This document shows positions 8,366 to 20,893 of a stretch of 64,000 nucleotides of DNA, one piece after another. The DNA comes from Microbacterium croceum (lineage in GTDB: Bacteria; Actinomycetota; Actinomycetes; Actinomycetales; Microbacteriaceae), in the NCBI RefSeq assembly GCF_023091245.1, contig NZ_JAHWXN010000001.1, forward strand, positions 1,240,001 to 1,304,000, read 5' to 3'. The notes beneath the pieces are model-generated. The model saw only the letters and a list, made by a program, of their open reading frames with translations, did no database searches and had not been told where the DNA came from. Position 1 is the first letter of the stretch, and the number at the start of each line of letters is the position of its first letter. The position numbers and the translations under genes were made by a program.

Positions 8366-8986
8366 ATGGCGATCGATCTGAAGAAGTCCCTCGACGCGTA
8401 TCAGGCGAAGAGGGGTGTCTTCCGCATCGTGGAGATCCCCGCGATGCGGTACTTGATGATCGACGGTGCGGGAGATCCGAACTCCGCGCCGGAGTACTCC
8501 CACGCCGTCACCGCGCTGTTCTCGCTGGCGTACACGCTGAAGTTCGCGAGCAAGAAGCAGCTCGGCATCGACACGGTCGTGATGCCGCTCGAAGGCCAGT
8601 GGCATGCACCCGACATGGAGTCGTTCACCACGCACCGCGACAAATCGGCCTGGTTCTGGACCCTGATGATCATGGTCCCCGACCACGTGACCGACGAGAT
8701 GTTCGCGGCGGCGGTCGATGCGGTGGCGAAGAAGAAGGATGCCTCGCCGAGCCTGCCGTCGGTCAGGTTCGAGACGCTCGACGAGGGGCTCTGCGTGCAG
8801 ACGCTGCACGTCGGCTCCTACGACGACGAGGCGCCTGTGCTCGCCGACCTGCACGACCGCTTCATCCCGGAGCAGGGCCTCGCGATGCGCGGGCTCCACC
8901 ACGAGATCTATCTCAGCGATGCGCGCCGCGTCGAGCCGGCGAGGCTGCGCACGATCCTCCGGCAGCCGGTGTCGCGCGTCGGCTGA
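8366..8986 (+). CDS. GyrI-like small-molecule-binding protein
   Basis: This 206-aa protein resembles stand-alone GyrI-like domain proteins: two SHS2-like halves, with conserved-looking segments AMRYLMIDGAGDPN and the C-terminal LHHEIYLSDARR. Such proteins bind or hydrolyse hydrophobic toxicants in some cases. A start at 8366 follows AGAGGAGG with good spacing. It lies 2 bp from the convergent LysE gene. Partnership with the neighbouring AraC-GyrI regulator is inferred from position only. Confidence 0.8.
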   Translation: MAIDLKKSLDAYQAKRGVFRIVEIPAMRYLMIDGAGDPNSAPEYSHAVTALFSLAYTLKFASKKQLGIDTVVMPLEGQWHAPDMESFTTHRDKSAWFWTLMIMVPDHVTDEMFAAAVDAVAKKKDASPSLPSVRFETLDEGLCVQTLHVGSYDDEAPVLADLHDRFIPEQGLAMRGLHHEIYLSDARRVEPARLRTILRQPVSRVG

Positions 8987-8988
8987 GG

Positions 8989-9636
8989 TCAGGCGGTCGC
9001 GGGCTTCTCGCTCCACACCAGCAGGAAAGCTCCGAGGCCGATCATCATTCCGCCGCCGGTCGCTGACATGGCCGAGATCCGCCGCGGCGAACGGCCGAAC
9101 CAGTCGCGGGCCGCGCTCGCGAGCAGCACCCACACGGCATCGCACGTGACGCCGATGACGACGACGATCGAGCCGAGCACGAACAGCTGGAGCGGCACCG
9201 ATCCGGCGTGCAGGTCGACGAACTGGGGGAGGATCGCCAGGAAGAACGCGATCGACTTCGGGTTGGTGATCCCCACGACGAAGCCCTCGAACAGCAGCCG
9301 CCACCCTGACTTGCGCTGCACCGCGCCGGTGACGGCGGCAGCAGCATCCTTCCGATGCCGGATCGCCTGGATGCCGAGGAACATCAGGTAGCCGGCTCCG
9401 GCGACCTTGACGATCGTGAACAGCACGACGGACTGCGCGATCACCGTGCCGACCCCGAGCGCGACCGCGAGCACCAGGATGATCGAGCCGACGGCTGTCC
9501 CCACGATGCTGAGGAACCCGCCGAACCGCCCGAGTGCGATCGCGCGTCCGATCGTGAACAGCACGGTGGGCCCGGGGATCACGACCATGATGAACGCCGC
9601 GGCGATGAACGCGAGGAGCGTGGGCGTGGCGATCAT
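8989..9636 (-). CDS. LysE/RhtB-family amino-acid exporter
   Basis: The 215-aa protein has about six hydrophobic helices and the family N-terminus FIMVVIPGPTVLFTIGRAIALG, with GITNPKSIAFFLAILPQFV in the middle, both diagnostic of LysE/RhtB exporters. It is predicted to export an amino acid or derivative by proton antiport across the inner membrane. The substrate cannot be read from sequence. It is a single gene, convergent with the GyrI-like gene. Confidence 0.9.
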   Translation of the reverse strand: MIATPTLLAFIAAAFIMVVIPGPTVLFTIGRAIALGRFGGFLSIVGTAVGSIILVLAVALGVGTVIAQSVVLFTIVKVAGAGYLMFLGIQAIRHRKDAAAAVTGAVQRKSGWRLLFEGFVVGITNPKSIAFFLAILPQFVDLHAGSVPLQLFVLGSIVVVIGVTCDAVWVLLASAARDWFGRSPRRISAMSATGGGMMIGLGAFLLVWSEKPATA

Positions 9637-9718
9637 GAAGCGAGCCTAGGGGGTCGGCGGGCGCGAGTGACAGGGCCGGGTCGTGGACGACTGGGCGACC
9701 GCCCACGCCCCGGTGGTA

Positions 9719-10111
9719 TCAGGCTGCGCCCCAGAACCGATCTTCCGCCGCCTGGTCCTCGCTGATCAGCCACACCTCGGCGATCTGCCCGTCCACGACG
9801 CGGAACACGTCGATACCGTGCTGGTCGAGATCCGGCTGGCCGGCACGCTGCGCGCGGAACCGCACGGTCGCCGACACGAGGTCGCCGCTCTCGGTGGCGG
9901 ACTCGGTCTCGAGAGCGAACGTGCCGCCGCTGAGCTCCATGAACCGGCCCAGGTGCGCGAGGATCGCATCGGGTCCGACGTGGTCGCCCGAGACCTGGTT
10001 CGCGCCGGGCTGGTGCCACACGGCATCCGGGTGGAAGGTGGCGGCCAGAGCGGCCATGTCTCCTGCGGCCATGGCCGCTCCGTACTGTCCCACGACGTCG
10101 ATCGCCGACAT
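9719..10111 (-). CDS. SnoaL/NTF2-like protein
   Basis: This 130-aa protein has the NTF2-like cone fold pattern: an N-terminal helix (VVGQYGAAMAAGDMAALAATFHPDAVW) and C-terminal strands ending in FRVVDGQIAEVWLI. Such proteins are small enzymes or ligand-binding proteins. It is divergent from the HxlR regulator 75 bp away, which makes it the likely regulatory target. Specific activity unknown. Confidence 0.8.
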   Translation of the reverse strand: MSAIDVVGQYGAAMAAGDMAALAATFHPDAVWHQPGANQVSGDHVGPDAILAHLGRFMELSGGTFALETESATESGDLVSATVRFRAQRAGQPDLDQHGIDVFRVVDGQIAEVWLISEDQAAEDRFWGAA

Positions 10112-10186
10112 GATGTTCCTCCTGATGGCTCGGTATTCTGAGCATCCAGCGTCTCGATCGGGGCGTGGTTACTTCAACGTCACCGG

Positions 10187-10579
10187 ATGGAGCGATGCAT
10201 GGGCGCCGGGTGGACCGTGTTCTCGGCCAAGTGCCCGTCGCGCGCCTCGCTCGCCCGGATCGCCAACAAGTGGACCGCGATGATCGTGGTGCTCCTGCAC
10301 GAGGAGCCGCTGAGGTTCGGGGAGCTGCATCAGCGCGTGGACGGCATCGCGAAGAAGGTGCTCGCCGACACCCTCCGCGCCCTGGAGCGCGACGGCATGC
10401 TCACACACGGCGTCGACCCCGATGGCCATGCGCGGTACCGTCTCACCCCGCTCGGCCGCACCCTGCACGAACCGCTCCAGGCGCTGCAGGTCTGGGCGGA
10501 GTCCCACGTGGATGAGGTGCGCGAGGCGCAGGACCGCTACGACGAAGCGGCCGACGAGCGCGTGCTCGACGGCCGCTGA
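10187..10579 (+). CDS. HxlR-family winged-helix regulator
   Basis: The 130-aa protein carries the HxlR pattern: a conserved cysteine in SAKCPSRASLARIANKWT, the recognition segment RFGELHQRVDGIAKKVLADTL, and the wing GHARYRLTPLG. Members sense electrophiles or oxidants through the cysteine, or other ligands. A second ATG at 10199 is an alternative start. Divergent placement next to the NTF2-like gene suggests control of that gene. Confidence 0.88.
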   Translation: MERCMGAGWTVFSAKCPSRASLARIANKWTAMIVVLLHEEPLRFGELHQRVDGIAKKVLADTLRALERDGMLTHGVDPDGHARYRLTPLGRTLHEPLQALQVWAESHVDEVREAQDRYDEAADERVLDGR

Positions 10580-10693
10580 TCGCCCCGGCGATGTTTCCGG
10601 ATGGTAACCGCTGTGTGACCGTTCTGGCAACGCCGTTCTCTTGATCGATCTGTGCGTCTAGCGTGGGCGGCACCGACGAAAAGAGGAGTCCGC

Positions 10694-10974
10694 ATGTCTG
10701 CGAAAGCCCCCATCGCTCCTGAATTCGACTCAGAGTGCCCTGCCGACCAGGTGGAGGAGCACGCTGCCCCTGACACACCGCACACGGAACGCGTCGATCT
10801 CGACCGCTACGTCGTGGTCACGGACGCAGCGATCGGCTACGTGGAATGGGTGGCGCCGGTGTTCGTCTGCTACGCGGGGCACCCGTATCGGAACTCCGAG
10901 GAGATCGCGCAGACGCATGGGTTCGACGAGGCTGTGAAGCTGGTCCTCGACCACGCCTCCCGGAAACGCGCTCT

Positions 10975-10978
<4 letters not shown>
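10694..10978 (+). CDS. Small protein of unknown function coupled to glgX
   Basis: This 94-aa protein has an acidic, low-complexity first third and a compact C-terminal part (YVVVTDAAIGYVEWVAPVFV, then NSEEIAQTHGFDEAVKLVLDHASRKR). It has no membrane segment and no motif I can name. The ATG follows AAGAGGAG. Its stop overlaps the GTG start of glgX (GTGA), so it leads the glycogen-to-trehalose operon and may act with it. Confidence 0.75.
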
Positions 10979-13178
<2,200 letters not shown>

Positions 13179-13182
<4 letters not shown>

Positions 13183-15527
13183 CGTGGCGACCGCTGTCCA
13201 CGTATCGGCTGCAGATCCGTTCGCAGCTCACGCTCGACGACGCCGCCGGTCTGGTGCCGTACCTCGCCGACCTCGGCGTCTCCTGGGCGTACCTGTCGCC
13301 GCTGCTGGCCGCCGTGACGGGTTCCGATCACGGCTACGACGTGGTGGACCACTCCCGCGTCGATCCCAGCCGCGGCGGAGAGGCCGGGCTGCGCCGGTTC
13401 GCCGACGCCGCGCATGAGGCGGGACTCGGCGTGCTCGTCGACATCGTGCCCAACCACGTGGGGGTCGCGGTGCCGCGCGAGAACCCCTGGTGGTGGGACG
13501 TGCTGCGCCTGGGCCGCGGGTCCCGCCACGCCACCGCGTTCGACATCGACTGGCGCCATGGGAACGGCAAGCTCCGGTTGCCGATCCTCGGATCGGTCGT
13601 CGAGGCCGCACTCGACAACGGCGACTTCGTGGTCGACACGCGTGCATCCGACGACGCCCCCGACGGCACGCTGTCGTACTTCGAGCATGTGCTGCCGCTC
13701 GCCCCCGGATCGGGGGAGCTGGCATCCGACCTGCCGGCGCTGCTGGCCGCCCAGCACTACGAGCTGCGGTTCTGGCAGGACCAGAACGCCGAACTCAACT
13801 ACCGTCGCTTCTTCGCGGTATCGGAGTTGGCGGGCATCCGCGTGGAACTGCCCGACGTGTTCGCCTCCTCGCACCGCGAGATCGTGCGGTGGATCACCGA
13901 GGGGCTGGCAGACGGCATCCGCGTCGATCATCCTGACGGTCTCGCCGACCCCGGTGCCTACCTGGAAGAGCTCGCCGGCGCGACGGGGGCCGTGTACACG
14001 CTGGTCGAGAAGATCCTCGAGCCGGGGGAGGCGCTGCCGTCGTGGTGGCGCACCGATGGGACCACCGGGTACGACGCGCTCGGCGAGATCGACCGCGTGC
14101 TCATCGATCCCGACGGCGTCGCGGCGCTGTCGAACCTGGATGCGCGCCTGCGCGCCGAGACCGGGCTCGCCGAGGCGCAGAGCTGGCCTGAGCTCATCCA
14201 CACGACCAAGCGGATGATCGCCGATGGGCTGCTGCAGTCCGAGATCCGTCGACTCGTGCGCAGCCTTCCCTACGGGGTCGTGGGCGCCGAGGATGCGCTG
14301 GCCGAACTGGTCGCCTGCTTCCCGGTGTATCGCGCCTACCTTCCGGCCGGGCGCGAGCAGCTGCGCGCGGCGTTCGCGGCGGCACGGGAACGGCGTCCCG
14401 ACCTCGCGGACGCCTTCGACGAACTTCGACCCCTGATCGTGGACGAGCGCACCGAGGTCGGCGTCCGGTTCCCGCAGACGACGGGTGCCGTGATGGCGAA
14501 GGGCGTGGAGGACACCGCGTTCTACCGCTGGACGCGGCTCGGCACCCTGACCGAGGTGGGCGGCGACCCCTCGATCGCCGCGCTGTCGACAGCCGAGTTC
14601 CACGATGCGCAACAGGCGCGACTGGCATCCTGGCCGCACGCGATGACGACCCTCTCCACGCACGACACCAAGCGCTCAGAAGACGTGCGCGCCCGCCTGA
14701 GCGTGCTGTCGGAGATCCCGGAACGCTGGTCGGAGGTGCTGGGGGAACTGCGCGCGATCGCGTCCACCGGTCATGGCCCGCTCGACGCCCTGCTCTGGCA
14801 GGCCGTGGTCGGAGCGTGGCCGATCGGACCGGATCGTGTGCTCGCCTATGCGCAGAAGGCCGCGCGGGAAGCAGCGGAGGCGACGGGGTGGCAGCATCCC
14901 GACGCGGTCTTCGAGAAGGGGTTGGCGGCGATCGCCGATGCTACCGGGGGAGCTGCGCGCACCACGGTGGAGCGCTTCGTCGCCGAGATCGACGGCTTCG
15001 GCCGCTCGAACTCGCTGTCGGCCAAGCTGCTGCAGCTCGCGGGCCCCGGCGTGCCGGATGTGTATCAGGGCACCGAGTTGTGGGACCACTCGCTGGTCGA
15101 TCCCGACAACCGTCGCCCGGTCGACTTCGCGGCGCGGGCGCGTCTGCTGCGCGAACTCGACGGGGACGTCGCCCGCGGTGTGCTGCCGCCGATCGACGAC
15201 TCCGGACGGGCGAAGCTGCTCGTCACCTCGCGCACGCTCCGGCTGCGCCGCGACAACCCCGAGCTGTTCGCGCTGTACCGCCCTGCGGTCGCGGCGGGCC
15301 CGGCATCCGCTCATGCGGTCGCGGTGGACCGAGGAGGTGTGACGGTGGTGGCGACGAGGCTGCCCGTCGCGCTCGCGCGGCTCGGCGGATGGGGTGAGAC
15401 ACAGCTCCTGCGCCGCGACGTCGCCGCGGTCGACGCGCTGACCGGCCGCCGGATCGAGCCGGGACCGGTGCGGCTGGCGGAACTGCTCGCGGACTATCCG
15501 GTGGCGCTGCTGGTGGACGATCGATGA
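13179..15527 (+). CDS. treY: Maltooligosyltrehalose synthase TreY
   Basis: This 782-aa GH13 enzyme turns the reducing-end alpha-1,4 bond of maltodextrins into a trehalose-type alpha-1,1 bond. Family signatures are [17 protein letters not shown] at the N-terminus, [13 protein letters not shown] (nucleophile), YTLVEKIL (acid) and [17 protein letters not shown] near residue 500. Length is normal for the family. The start overlaps glgX and the stop overlaps treZ by 4 bp each. Confidence 0.95.
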
Positions 15528-17299
15528 TCGAGGTGTGGGCTCCCCGCGCGCGACGCATGCGGGTGCGCACTCTGACCGATGACGGTGCACTGATCGCCGA
15601 GCATGAACTCAGTGGTCCTCGTGCGCGCGACGGCGTCGCCGGCTGGTGGTCGGTGGATCTCGATCTGGATGAGGGCGAGCGCTACGGCTTCCTGATCGAC
15701 GACGGCGATCACGTGCGCCCGGATCCGCGCTCACGACACCAACCGGACGGGGTGCACGGCCCGTCCGCGGTCTTCGATGCGCACCGATTCGCCTGGACGG
15801 ACGGCGCATGGACGGGGCGCCAGCTCGCCGGCGGCGTGCTCTACGAACTGCACATCGGCACGTTCACCCCCGACGGCACCCTCGACGCGGCGATCGGCAA
15901 GCTCGACCACCTCGCAGCGCTCGGCACCACCCACGTGGAGCTGCTGCCGGTCAATGCGTTCAACGGCGTATGGAACTGGGGCTACGACGGCGTGCTCTGG
16001 TACGCCGTGCAGGAGAGCTATGGCGGCCCGCGCGCGTATCAGCGGTTCGTGGATGCCGCGCACGCCAGGGGCCTCGCCGTGATCCAGGACGTGGTCTACA
16101 ACCACCTCGGCCCCAGCGGCAACTACCTGCCGGAGTTCGGGCCCTACCTGCGCGCGGGCGAGGGTAACCCCTGGGGCGACTCCGTGGATCTCGGCGAGAC
16201 GGCGGTGCGCGAGTACGTCCTCGACAATGCCGAGATGTGGATGCGGGACTTCCATGTCGATGGTCTGCGGCTCGATGCCGTGCACGCGCTGCACGACGAG
16301 TCGCCCACGCACATCCTGCAGGAGCTCGCGCAGCGCACCGATGCACTGTCGGCCCGGCTGGATCGGCCGCTGAGCCTGATCGCCGAGTCCGATCTGAACG
16401 ACCCGACGCTGATCCTGCCGCGCGAGGCGGGCGGCTTCGGGCTGACGGCGCAGTGGTCCGACGACTGGCACCACGCCGTGCACGTGGCGCTGACGGGGGA
16501 GACCACGGGCTACTACGCCGATTTCGCCGCGGCAGATGCCGTGCCCAAGGTGTCGCGACACGGCTTCTTCCACGACGGGACGTACTCGTCGTTCCGCGGC
16601 AGGGCGCACGGCAGCCCGATCCCCGACGCGGTGCCGGGCTGGCGGCTGGTCACCTTCGCGCAGGATCACGACCAGGTCGGCAACCGGGCCGCGGGCGACC
16701 GCCTCTCCGCGGCCTTGTCGCCCGCCCGACTCGCGGTCGCCGCCGTGCTCACCCTGACGGCGCCGGGAACGCCCATGCTTTTCATGGGCGAGGAGTGGGG
16801 TGCGTCGACGCCGTGGCAGTTCTTCACGTCGCACCCCGAGTCGGAGCTCGCCCGCGCCGTACGCGAAGGTCGGGTGGCCGAGTTCGCACGGATGGGATGG
16901 GATCCCGCCGATGTGCCCGACCCCCAGGACCCGGCGACGTTCGAGCGCTCGCACCTGGACTGGAGCGAGAAAGATGCCCCCGACCACGCCGCGCTCCTGG
17001 CTCTGTATCGCGACCTGATCGCGCTGCGGCGCACGCGCCCCGAGCTCACCGATCCCGACATGACCCGCACGCACGCGACCGTGACGGCGGACGACGGCGA
17101 CGATGATCCGAGCCTGCGTGCGTACCGGATCGATCGGGGCCCCTGCGCGGTGCTGGTCAACCTCACCGCGAATGCTGTCGCCTTCGACATCGACCCCGAC
17201 GACGCCGTGCTGCTGGCCACGGCCGCCGTGACTCCGGCTGCCGGTCGGCTCCTGGTCCCGTCCGAGGCGGCGGTCGTGGTGGGGCCGCCGCTACCCTGA
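15524..17299 (+). CDS. treZ: Maltooligosyltrehalose trehalohydrolase TreZ
   Basis: This 591-aa GH13 enzyme releases trehalose from maltooligosyltrehalose. It shows the N-terminal domain ([15 protein letters not shown]), the barrel motif [12 protein letters not shown], the nucleophile region [12 protein letters not shown], the acid region LIAESDLND, and [11 protein letters not shown]. It is the last gene of glgX-treY-treZ, so the operon converts storage glycogen to trehalose, a compatible solute. Confidence 0.95.
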   Translation: MIEVWAPRARRMRVRTLTDDGALIAEHELSGPRARDGVAGWWSVDLDLDEGERYGFLIDDGDHVRPDPRSRHQPDGVHGPSAVFDAHRFAWTDGAWTGRQLAGGVLYELHIGTFTPDGTLDAAIGKLDHLAALGTTHVELLPVNAFNGVWNWGYDGVLWYAVQESYGGPRAYQRFVDAAHARGLAVIQDVVYNHLGPSGNYLPEFGPYLRAGEGNPWGDSVDLGETAVREYVLDNAEMWMRDFHVDGLRLDAVHALHDESPTHILQELAQRTDALSARLDRPLSLIAESDLNDPTLILPREAGGFGLTAQWSDDWHHAVHVALTGETTGYYADFAAADAVPKVSRHGFFHDGTYSSFRGRAHGSPIPDAVPGWRLVTFAQDHDQVGNRAAGDRLSAALSPARLAVAAVLTLTAPGTPMLFMGEEWGASTPWQFFTSHPESELARAVREGRVAEFARMGWDPADVPDPQDPATFERSHLDWSEKDAPDHAALLALYRDLIALRRTRPELTDPDMTRTHATVTADDGDDDPSLRAYRIDRGPCAVLVNLTANAVAFDIDPDDAVLLATAAVTPAAGRLLVPSEAAVVVGPPLP

Positions 17300-17360
17300 A
17301 CACGGACGCGGGGCGAGACGTCGCGACCCGCACCTCGTCGCCAGATGAGAAGCTAGAAGG

Positions 17361-18668
17361 ATGAGCGTCACCCCTGCTGCCGACGTCCTCGCACCGCTGA
17401 GCGAAGACGAGGTTCGGCGCATCCGCGAAGACTTCCCGATCCTGCAGGCCCAGGTGAACGGGCATCCGCTGGCCTACCTCGACTCCGGTGCGACCTCGCA
17501 GCGCCCCTTCGCTGTGCTGGATGCCGAGCGCGACTACGCCTCGACCACGAACGCCGCCGTGCACCGCGGTGCGCACACCCTGGCTGCCGAGGCCACCGAG
17601 CTGTTCGAAGACGCGCGGGCCACGGTCGCCCGCTTCCTCGGTGCCGACGACGACGAGATCGTCTGGACCTCGAACGCGACCGAGGCGATCAACCTGGTCG
17701 CCTACTCGCTCTCGAATGCCTCGCTGGGGCGGGGCGGGGCGGAAGCCGACCGTCTCCGGCTGCGTGAGGGCGACGAGATCGTCACGACCGAGATGGAGCA
17801 CCACGCCAACCTGATCCCCTGGCAGGAGCTCGCCGCGCGCACCGGAGCGACGCTGCGCGTGATCCCGCTCGACGACGAGGGGGCGCTCCGACTCGACGAG
17901 GCCGCCGCGATGATCGGCGACCGCACGAAGATCGTCGCCGTCACGCACGTCTCGAATGTGCTGGGCGTGATCAACCCGGTCGAACAGATCATCGCGCTCG
18001 CGCGTCAGGTCGGCGCCCTCGTGCTGCTCGACGCCTGCCAGTCCGCCCCTCACCTGCCGCTCGACGTGCGCGCCCTCGACGTCGACTTCGCGGTGATCTC
18101 GGGCCACAAGATGCTCGGACCCACCGGCATCGGCGCGCTCTACGGTCGCCGCGAACTGCTCGCCGCGATGCCGCCGTTCCTGACCGGCGGATCGATGATC
18201 ACGACCGTCACCACGACGCAGGCCGAGTACCTGCCGCCGCCGCAGCGCTTCGAGGCGGGTACGCAGCGGGTGTCGCAGGCGATCGCGCTCGCCGCGGCGG
18301 TGGACTACCTCACCGCGGTCGGCATGCCGCGCATCGCCGCCCATGAGGCTGCCTTCGGTCGCCGCCTGGTCGAGGGACTGCGCGCGATCGACGGCGTGCG
18401 CGTACTCGGCGCCGGCATCGAGCTGCCGCGCGTGGGGCTCGCGAGCTTCGACGTCGACGGCATCCACTCTCATGATGTCGGACAGTTCCTCGACGATCGC
18501 GGCATCGCGGTGCGCGTGGGGCACCACTGCGCGCAGCCGCTGCACCGCCGACTCGGCATCACCTCGTCCACGCGGGCGAGCACCTATCTCTACACGACCG
18601 AGGCCGAGGTGGAGGCCGTGATCGACGGCGTCGCCGCGACCATCGACTTCTTCGGAGTGCACGCATGA
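17361..18668 (+). CDS. sufS: SufS-type cysteine desulfurase
   Basis: This 435-aa PLP enzyme takes sulfur from cysteine for Fe-S cluster assembly. The PLP lysine lies in ISGHKMLGPTG and the persulfide cysteine in VGHHCAQPLHRR, typical of group II (SufS) desulfurases. The start at 17361 follows GAAGG. It overlaps sufU by ATGA. The SufBCD scaffold genes are not in this window, so the pair stands apart or the cluster is split. Confidence 0.93.
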   Translation: MSVTPAADVLAPLSEDEVRRIREDFPILQAQVNGHPLAYLDSGATSQRPFAVLDAERDYASTTNAAVHRGAHTLAAEATELFEDARATVARFLGADDDEIVWTSNATEAINLVAYSLSNASLGRGGAEADRLRLREGDEIVTTEMEHHANLIPWQELAARTGATLRVIPLDDEGALRLDEAAAMIGDRTKIVAVTHVSNVLGVINPVEQIIALARQVGALVLLDACQSAPHLPLDVRALDVDFAVISGHKMLGPTGIGALYGRRELLAAMPPFLTGGSMITTVTTTQAEYLPPPQRFEAGTQRVSQAIALAAAVDYLTAVGMPRIAAHEAAFGRRLVEGLRAIDGVRVLGAGIELPRVGLASFDVDGIHSHDVGQFLDDRGIAVRVGHHCAQPLHRRLGITSSTRASTYLYTTEAEVEAVIDGVAATIDFFGVHA

Positions 18669-19108
18669 CATCCGGCGACCTGCAGAACCTGTACCAGGAG
18701 CTCATCCTGGATCATTCGCGCACCCCGCACGGCTTCGGTCTGCGCGAGGCCGTCGCGGCGCAGTCGCACCAGGTCAACCCGACCTGTGGCGACGAGGTCA
18801 CACTGCAGGTGCACCGCGCGGCCGACGGCACGGTCGAGGCGATCGCCTGGGAGGGGCACGGCTGCGCGATCTCGCAGGCATCGGCGTCTCTGCTGGCCGA
18901 GCTCGCCGAAGGACTCTCGGTGGCGGACCTGGAAGTGCGCATCGATGCGTTCCGGGAGGCGATGCGCTCGCGCGGCAAGATCGAACCCGACGAGGAGTTG
19001 CTCGGAGATGCGGCAGCGCTGGGCGGGGTCTCCCGCTATGTCGCACGGGTGAAGTGCGCGATGCTCGCCTGGGTGGCCGCGGAGGACGCGCTGCACAAGT
19101 CGGCCTGA
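18665..19108 (+). CDS. sufU: SufU sulfur-transfer protein
   Basis: This 147-aa protein has the SufU zinc ligands: Cys41 and Asp43 (NPTCGDEV), Cys67 (GHGCAIS) and Cys131 (VKCAML). SufU accepts the persulfide from SufS in Gram-positive Fe-S assembly. The extended segment between Cys67 and Cys131 is typical of SufU rather than IscU. It is co-translated with sufS. Confidence 0.93.
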   Translation: MTSGDLQNLYQELILDHSRTPHGFGLREAVAAQSHQVNPTCGDEVTLQVHRAADGTVEAIAWEGHGCAISQASASLLAELAEGLSVADLEVRIDAFREAMRSRGKIEPDEELLGDAAALGGVSRYVARVKCAMLAWVAAEDALHKSA

Positions 19109-19157
19109 TCGGCCCCATCGGTCGCCCGCTCCGTCGCGAGGGCGGAGGATGGAGGGT

Positions 19158-20096
19158 ATGACCGTACGCCTGACTCCGTTGCCCGCCGCACGTTTCGACG
19201 ACTGGAGCGCGGCTACGAGGGAGCGTCTCATCCGCCTGCGCCAGGAGTCCGGGCTGCGCCTCGGCGACGAGGCGGTCGCGCAGGCGGGGCAGTACTTCAG
19301 CGAACTGCTGCCGCACGGGCTGGACTCCACGGCTTCGCAGGTGCTGCGGATCGCCGATGGTGCCGAGGAGCTCGGCACGCTCTGGTTGGGCGCGAACGCC
19401 GGGCGCGTGTTCGTGATCGATCTCGCGCTCACGGTCTCGCCCTCGGCGTCGCAGCTCGACGAGATCGTGGCGGCTCTGCGGTCCATCGCGAGGGGCGAGG
19501 AGGCGTCGATGATCAGCATCGGTCTCTTCCGACAGGATGCCGAGGGGCATCGCCTCGTCGACGGGCGGGGCTTCCGGGTCGCCTCGATCCAGATGCTGCT
19601 CGAACCGCTCCCCGACCGTGCCGTCGCCGATCATGTGGTCGTGGCGCCGATGACCGAGGAGCGCTACCCGCGCTTCGCCCGCGAGTCTGAAGCGGCATTC
19701 GCGGAGGACCTCGCGGCGTCGGGCCGCTACACCCCCGAGGAGGCAGTGGTCGAATCACGGCGGCAGTTCCTGCAGGAGCTGCCCGAGGGCTTGAGCACGC
19801 CGGGGCAGGAGCTGTTCACGGCCACGGTCGACGGGGTCGAGGTCGGCATCCTCTGGATCGGGATGCGGGACCGAGGAGGTCGCCCACACGCCTTCATCCT
19901 CGACGTCGAGGTCGCCGCGGATCAGCGCCGGAAGGGGTACGGGCGCGAGCTGATGCATGCGACCGAACGTGAGGCGCGCCGGTTGGGTGCCGACTCGGTC
20001 GGCCTGCACGTGTTCGGTTTCAACGACGCGGCGGTGACGCTGTACGAGGGGCTGGGTTACCGGCGGCTCGAGGAGCAGTTCATCCTCGATCTCTGA
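19158..20096 (+). CDS. GNAT acetyltransferase with an extra N-terminal domain
   Basis: The product is 312 aa. The C-terminal ~150 residues form a GNAT domain with the acetyl-CoA loop QRRKGYGRELM and the closing FNDAAVTLYEGLGYRRLEEQF. The first ~150 residues look like a second, degenerate GNAT-like half (LWLGANAGRVFVIDLALTVS). The substrate is unknown. ATG 19158 is preferred over 19149 because GGAGG spacing fits it better, though both are possible. Confidence 0.83.
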   Translation: MTVRLTPLPAARFDDWSAATRERLIRLRQESGLRLGDEAVAQAGQYFSELLPHGLDSTASQVLRIADGAEELGTLWLGANAGRVFVIDLALTVSPSASQLDEIVAALRSIARGEEASMISIGLFRQDAEGHRLVDGRGFRVASIQMLLEPLPDRAVADHVVVAPMTEERYPRFARESEAAFAEDLAASGRYTPEEAVVESRRQFLQELPEGLSTPGQELFTATVDGVEVGILWIGMRDRGGRPHAFILDVEVAADQRRKGYGRELMHATEREARRLGADSVGLHVFGFNDAAVTLYEGLGYRRLEEQFILDL

Positions 20097-20170
20097 TCCG
20101 GCGCGGGGGAGTTCGTGACTCTCGGTGTCGGTGCGGGAATACCGCTGCGCGCGCCGCGTTGGTCCGACAC

Positions 20171-20812
20171 ATGACAACTCTCGGAATCATCGGTGCAGGA
20201 CACATCGGATCGCAGGTCGCACGCGTGGCGGTCGCCCACGGCTACGACGTCGTGATCTCCAACTCGCGCGGCCCGGAGACGCTCGCGGCGCTCGTCGAGG
20301 AGCTCGGGCCGCGGGCACGTGCCGCCACGGCCGCCGAGGCCGGTGAAGCGGGCGACGTGGTCGTGGTCACGGTGCCGCTGCGCGCGCTCGACCAGATCCC
20401 GGTCGAGCCCCTCGCCGGCAAGATCGTGCTCGACACGAACAACTACTACTTCGAGCGCGACGGACACATCGAGGCTCTCGACAAGGGTGAGACCACGACG
20501 TCTGAGCTCCTGCAGCAGCACCTGCCGACGTCGAAGATCGCGAAGGCGTTCAACCACATCTACGCGGCCGACATCACCACGGACGGCGCGCCCGCCGGTA
20601 CCGAGAACCGTCGGGCGCTCGCGACCGCGGGCGACGACGCCGAGGCTGTGGCGTTCGTGACCCGCTTCTACGACGAGATCGGGTTCGACACGGTCAACGT
20701 CGGGCCGTTGAGCGAGTCGTGGCGTGTCGAGCGCGACCGTCCGGCCTACGTCGTGCGTCAGAACGCTGCGGAGCTCGAGGCCAACCTCGCGATCGCGAAC
20801 CGACTTCCCTGA
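20171..20812 (+). CDS. NADP-binding F420-reductase-like oxidoreductase
   Basis: The 213-aa protein starts with the Rossmann motif LGIIGAGHIGSQVARVAVAHGYDVVISNSR; the S/N/R after beta-2 favours NADP(H). It resembles the small NADP-dependent F420-reductase-like family (KIVLDTNNYY, KAFNHIYA). The ATG at 20171 places the glycine motif at the usual position; an upstream TTG (20159) is less likely. Its physiological substrate is unknown. Confidence 0.83.
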   Translation: MTTLGIIGAGHIGSQVARVAVAHGYDVVISNSRGPETLAALVEELGPRARAATAAEAGEAGDVVVVTVPLRALDQIPVEPLAGKIVLDTNNYYFERDGHIEALDKGETTTSELLQQHLPTSKIAKAFNHIYAADITTDGAPAGTENRRALATAGDDAEAVAFVTRFYDEIGFDTVNVGPLSESWRVERDRPAYVVRQNAAELEANLAIANRLP

Positions 20813-20893
20813 GTTCGCGGCCGCGGACGTGAGGACGCGACGGGATGGGATACCAAACTTGTCCCGGCTGTCGCCGAGTGGGAGAATCGCGGG

